DNA from: an uncultured Bacteroidota bacterium
Lineage (GTDB): Bacteria; Bacteroidota; Bacteroidia; Bacteroidales; SZUA-534
Reading direction: 5' to 3'
DNA: 6,300 nt
Assembly (NCBI GenBank): GCA_937899145.1
Contig: CALBPW010000265.1
Span: 1-6,300 of the forward strand
Shown here: in pieces, positions 4,359 through 6,300 of the stretch
Position numbering within the stretch: position 1 is the first letter of the stretch
Layout: each line of letters starts with the position of its first letter
Program-made: the position numbers and the translations under genes
The notes under the pieces: generated by a model
Seen by the model: the letters and a program-made list of their open reading frames with translations, nothing else
Database searches by the model: none
What the model was told of the DNA's origin: nothing

Positions 4359-6300
4359 ATGAAAAAATTGATAAAGACAAATGTTGTCGGCTTTCCGCGG
4401 ATTGGAAAGGCGCGCGAACTGAAAAAGGCCGAAGAAGCCTATTGGAACGGAAAAATCACGGGCGACGAACTGCTGTCGGTTGCCCGCAGTATCAGATTGG
4501 AAAATTGGAAGTTACAGGCAAATGCTGGCATTTCGCTTGTGCCGTCGAACGATTTCTCGCTCTACGACCAAGTGCTCGACCAAACGGTGGCTGTGGGCGC
4601 CATTCCTGAGCGTTACAACGCTCTGCGCGGCAATCGGTTAGAGTTGTATTTTGCTATGGCTCACGGCGTTCAGCGCGGCGGCAACGACATTATTGCAATG
4701 GAAATGACCAAATGGTTCGACACGAACTATCACTACATTGTGCCTGAATTTGTTAAGAATCAATCGTTTAAACTGTCAGACACGAAGGCTGCCGACGAGT
4801 ATCGCGAAGCAAAAGCGGCAGGAATCGAGACGAAACCCGTGGTAATCGGACCTGTGTCGTTCCTGCTTTTGGGCAAGGAAAAGGAATCGGGATTCTCGCG
4901 TTTGGACTTGATTGACAGACTGTTGCCTGTATTCATCGAGCAACTGAAATCGCTGGAAAACGCTGGCGCCGAATGGGTTCAGATTGACGAGCCGTGCCTT
5001 GTGCTTGACCTTAATGATAAGGCTAAATCGCTATATCAGAAGGTTTACGGCGAAGTGCGCAGGCAGACACGCCTGAAAATTGTGCTGACGACCTATTTTG
5101 GCGCTTTGCGCGACAATGCGGAGCTGGCTCTCTCGCTGCCGACCGATGCCGTCCACATCGATTTTGTGCGTGGCGCTGAAGATTTCATCAGCATTCTGGA
5201 CATCTTCCCCGCGGGCAAAATCCTGTCGCTGGGCATTGTTGACGGTCGCAACATCTGGAAAAACGACTTCGAGCAATCGCTCAAACTGATTGACGCGGCT
5301 GTGGCCCGACTGGGTGCCGACCGTGTGTGGGTGGCAGCGTCGTCATCGTTTCTGCACGTGCCGTACGACCTTGATTTAGAACGCGATGATAAGCGTCTGC
5401 CCGCCGAAATCAAACGTTGGCTGGCGTTCGCGCGTCAGAAGGTTGACGAACTTGTAACGCTGTCGGTTTTGGCTGCCGACCGCACCAATGCTTGTTTTCA
5501 GACAGCCTATCAGCAGAACAAGGCCGACATCGCGGCACGCAAATCGTCAGCCCTGATTCATAATGCAAAGGTGGCCGAACGTGTTGCAAATACTTCAGAA
5601 TCAGACTATAATCGCAAGAGCGCATACATCGTCCGCAGCCAAAAGCAGCAGGCACTGCTCAATCTGCCGCTGTTCCCGACCACAACCATAGGCTCGTTTC
5701 CGCAGACCACCGAAGTGCGCTTGTGGCGCGCCCGTTTCCGCAAGGGCGAACTGTCGGCGCAGGAATACAGTCAGTTGCTGAAAGACGAGACGTCCCGCGC
5801 GGTGAAATGGCAGGAAGAAGTTGGGCTCGACGTGCTGGTTCACGGCGAGTTTGAGCGCAACGATATGGTTGAGTATTTCGGCGAGCAGTTAGACGGATTC
5901 GTGTTCACACAGAACGGCTGGGTGCAGAGCTACGGCTCGCGCTGCGTGAAGCCGCCCGTCATTTTCGGCGACGTTTCGCGCCCAACGCCAATGACTGTCG
6001 ATTGGATTACATTCGCGCAAAGCCTGACCGAAAAGCCGATGAAGGGAATGCTGACGGGGCCGGTGACCATTCTGCAGTGGTCGTTTGTGCGCAACGACCA
6101 GTCGCGCTCTGAAACCACAAAGCAGATTGCGCTGGCCATCCGCGACGAAGTGGCCGACAACGCAAAGAGCACTCTCGAAAAACTCGTAGACATCCGCATC
6201 AAGATGATCAAGCAGGAAGTGTCGAATGAGAAAGACGCGCTCAAGAAACGCCTCAATTCGCTCAAGGAATTCTACGAGCAACAGAAGGAGCTTTTACAGG
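4359..6300 (+). CDS. metE: Cobalamin-independent methionine synthase MetE, truncated and joined to a foreign tail; runs off the window
   Basis: MetE moves a methyl group from methyltetrahydrofolate-triglutamate to homocysteine, the last step of methionine synthesis. Codons 1-600 follow the family closely: VGFPRIG (10-16), EMTKWFDTNYHY (115-126) and VQIDEP (207-212) in the N-terminal half. The C-terminal barrel begins with TTIGSFPQTTEVR (442-454), then VHGEFERNDMVEYFGE (494-509), NGWVQSYGSRCVKPP (519-533) and MLTGPVTIL (564-572). After IRDEVAD (594-600) similarity stops abruptly. The next 47 codons are an unrelated coiled-coil sequence, still in frame. The missing part, about 160 residues in E. 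coli MetE, holds all four zinc ligands (His641, Cys643, Glu665, Cys726), so this product should be inactive. The start at 4359 fits the family; an in-frame ATG at 4335 would add eight residues. The gene faces an Lrp-type regulator. Confidence 0.9.
   Translation, partial: MKKLIKTNVVGFPRIGKARELKKAEEAYWNGKITGDELLSVARSIRLENWKLQANAGISLVPSNDFSLYDQVLDQTVAVGAIPERYNALRGNRLELYFAMAHGVQRGGNDIIAMEMTKWFDTNYHYIVPEFVKNQSFKLSDTKAADEYREAKAAGIETKPVVIGPVSFLLLGKEKESGFSRLDLIDRLLPVFIEQLKSLENAGAEWVQIDEPCLVLDLNDKAKSLYQKVYGEVRRQTRLKIVLTTYFGALRDNAELALSLPTDAVHIDFVRGAEDFISILDIFPAGKILSLGIVDGRNIWKNDFEQSLKLIDAAVARLGADRVWVAASSSFLHVPYDLDLERDDKRLPAEIKRWLAFARQKVDELVTLSVLAADRTNACFQTAYQQNKADIAARKSSALIHNAKVAERVANTSESDYNRKSAYIVRSQKQQALLNLPLFPTTTIGSFPQTTEVRLWRARFRKGELSAQEYSQLLKDETSRAVKWQEEVGLDVLVHGEFERNDMVEYFGEQLDGFVFTQNGWVQSYGSRCVKPPVIFGDVSRPTPMTVDWITFAQSLTEKPMKGMLTGPVTILQWSFVRNDQSRSETTKQIALAIRDEVADNAKSTLEKLVDIRIKMIKQEVSNEKDALKKRLNSLKEFYEQQKELLQ
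6159..6300 (+). other. Unrelated coiled-coil coding sequence fused to metE
   Basis: The frame continues as NAKSTLEKLVDIRIK and on through LKKRLNSLKEFYEQQKELLQ to the edge, with Leu/Ile/Val spaced as in a coiled coil and many Lys and Glu. By hand count five of seven Leu codons here are CTC and none is CTG, whereas in the metE part only about 6 of about 62 Leu codons are CTC. All three Ile codons are ATC. The two other plus frames show no resumed MetE sequence, so this is not a simple frameshift. I do not recognise the protein. It could be the inner part of another gene brought in by rearrangement, an inserted element, or a chimeric assembly join. Confidence 0.6.

Noticed and set aside
5889..6281. 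Long minus-strand frames opposite metE
   Set aside because: They are antisense shadows of a G/C-ending coding sequence; the plus frame matches MetE across this interval.
6159..6300. Simple frameshift in metE
   Set aside because: Both other plus frames after 6150 were read and neither resumes MetE sequence; one soon hits a TAG and the other a TGA.
1..6300. CRISPR array, tRNA or rRNA genes, complete insertion sequence
   Set aside because: No regularly spaced repeats, no cloverleaf-like or rRNA-like sequence and no transposase frame were seen on either strand.

Overview
The window looks like chromosomal DNA of a Bacteroidota species, most likely Bacteroidales. The start regions carry promoter-like sequences of the Bacteroidota type (TTG/TTTG, about 20 bp, then TAnnTTTG) and no clear Shine-Dalgarno sites. 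The proteins also fit: a long-chain flavodoxin, RlmN, and a lipoprotein-like coiled-coil protein of a type I know from Bacteroides relatives. The left half is clearly more AT-rich than the right half, with the change around 3400-3700.

Layout. Positions 1-239 hold an undecided edge frame and a terminator for the minus strand. Flavodoxin (240-728, minus) has its own promoter. A 279-bp gap follows, with direct repeats, a near-perfect palindrome and a small AACACC repeat. Next is rlmN (1008-2030, minus), whose start is set by a perfect TATATTTG element just upstream. Divergent from it is a probable coiled-coil lipoprotein (2135-3004, plus). The 727 bp up to the next intact gene are not empty. They hold a promoter-like site and a strong terminator that could bracket a small RNA (about 3093-3188), the decayed reading frame of a probable small soluble protein (about 3277-3645, plus), a 42-nt nested hairpin, and a weak terminator. 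An Lrp/AsnC-family regulator (3732-4202, minus) then faces metE (4359 onward, plus) across a 156-bp spacer containing a 15-bp palindrome.

How the genes may work together. Flavodoxin can supply electrons to radical-SAM enzymes, and RlmN is one, so their adjacency makes sense, although they have separate promoters. The Lrp-family protein is placed to control metE, and the palindrome is the obvious candidate operator.

The strongest anomaly is in metE. Its reading frame follows the MetE family for 600 codons, to about 6158. It then switches, in frame and without a stop, to an unrelated Lys/Glu-rich coiled-coil sequence with different codon use, which runs off the window. The zinc-binding catalytic part of MetE is therefore absent from the window. 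This is either a real rearrangement or insertion, or an assembly chimera; sequence alone cannot decide.
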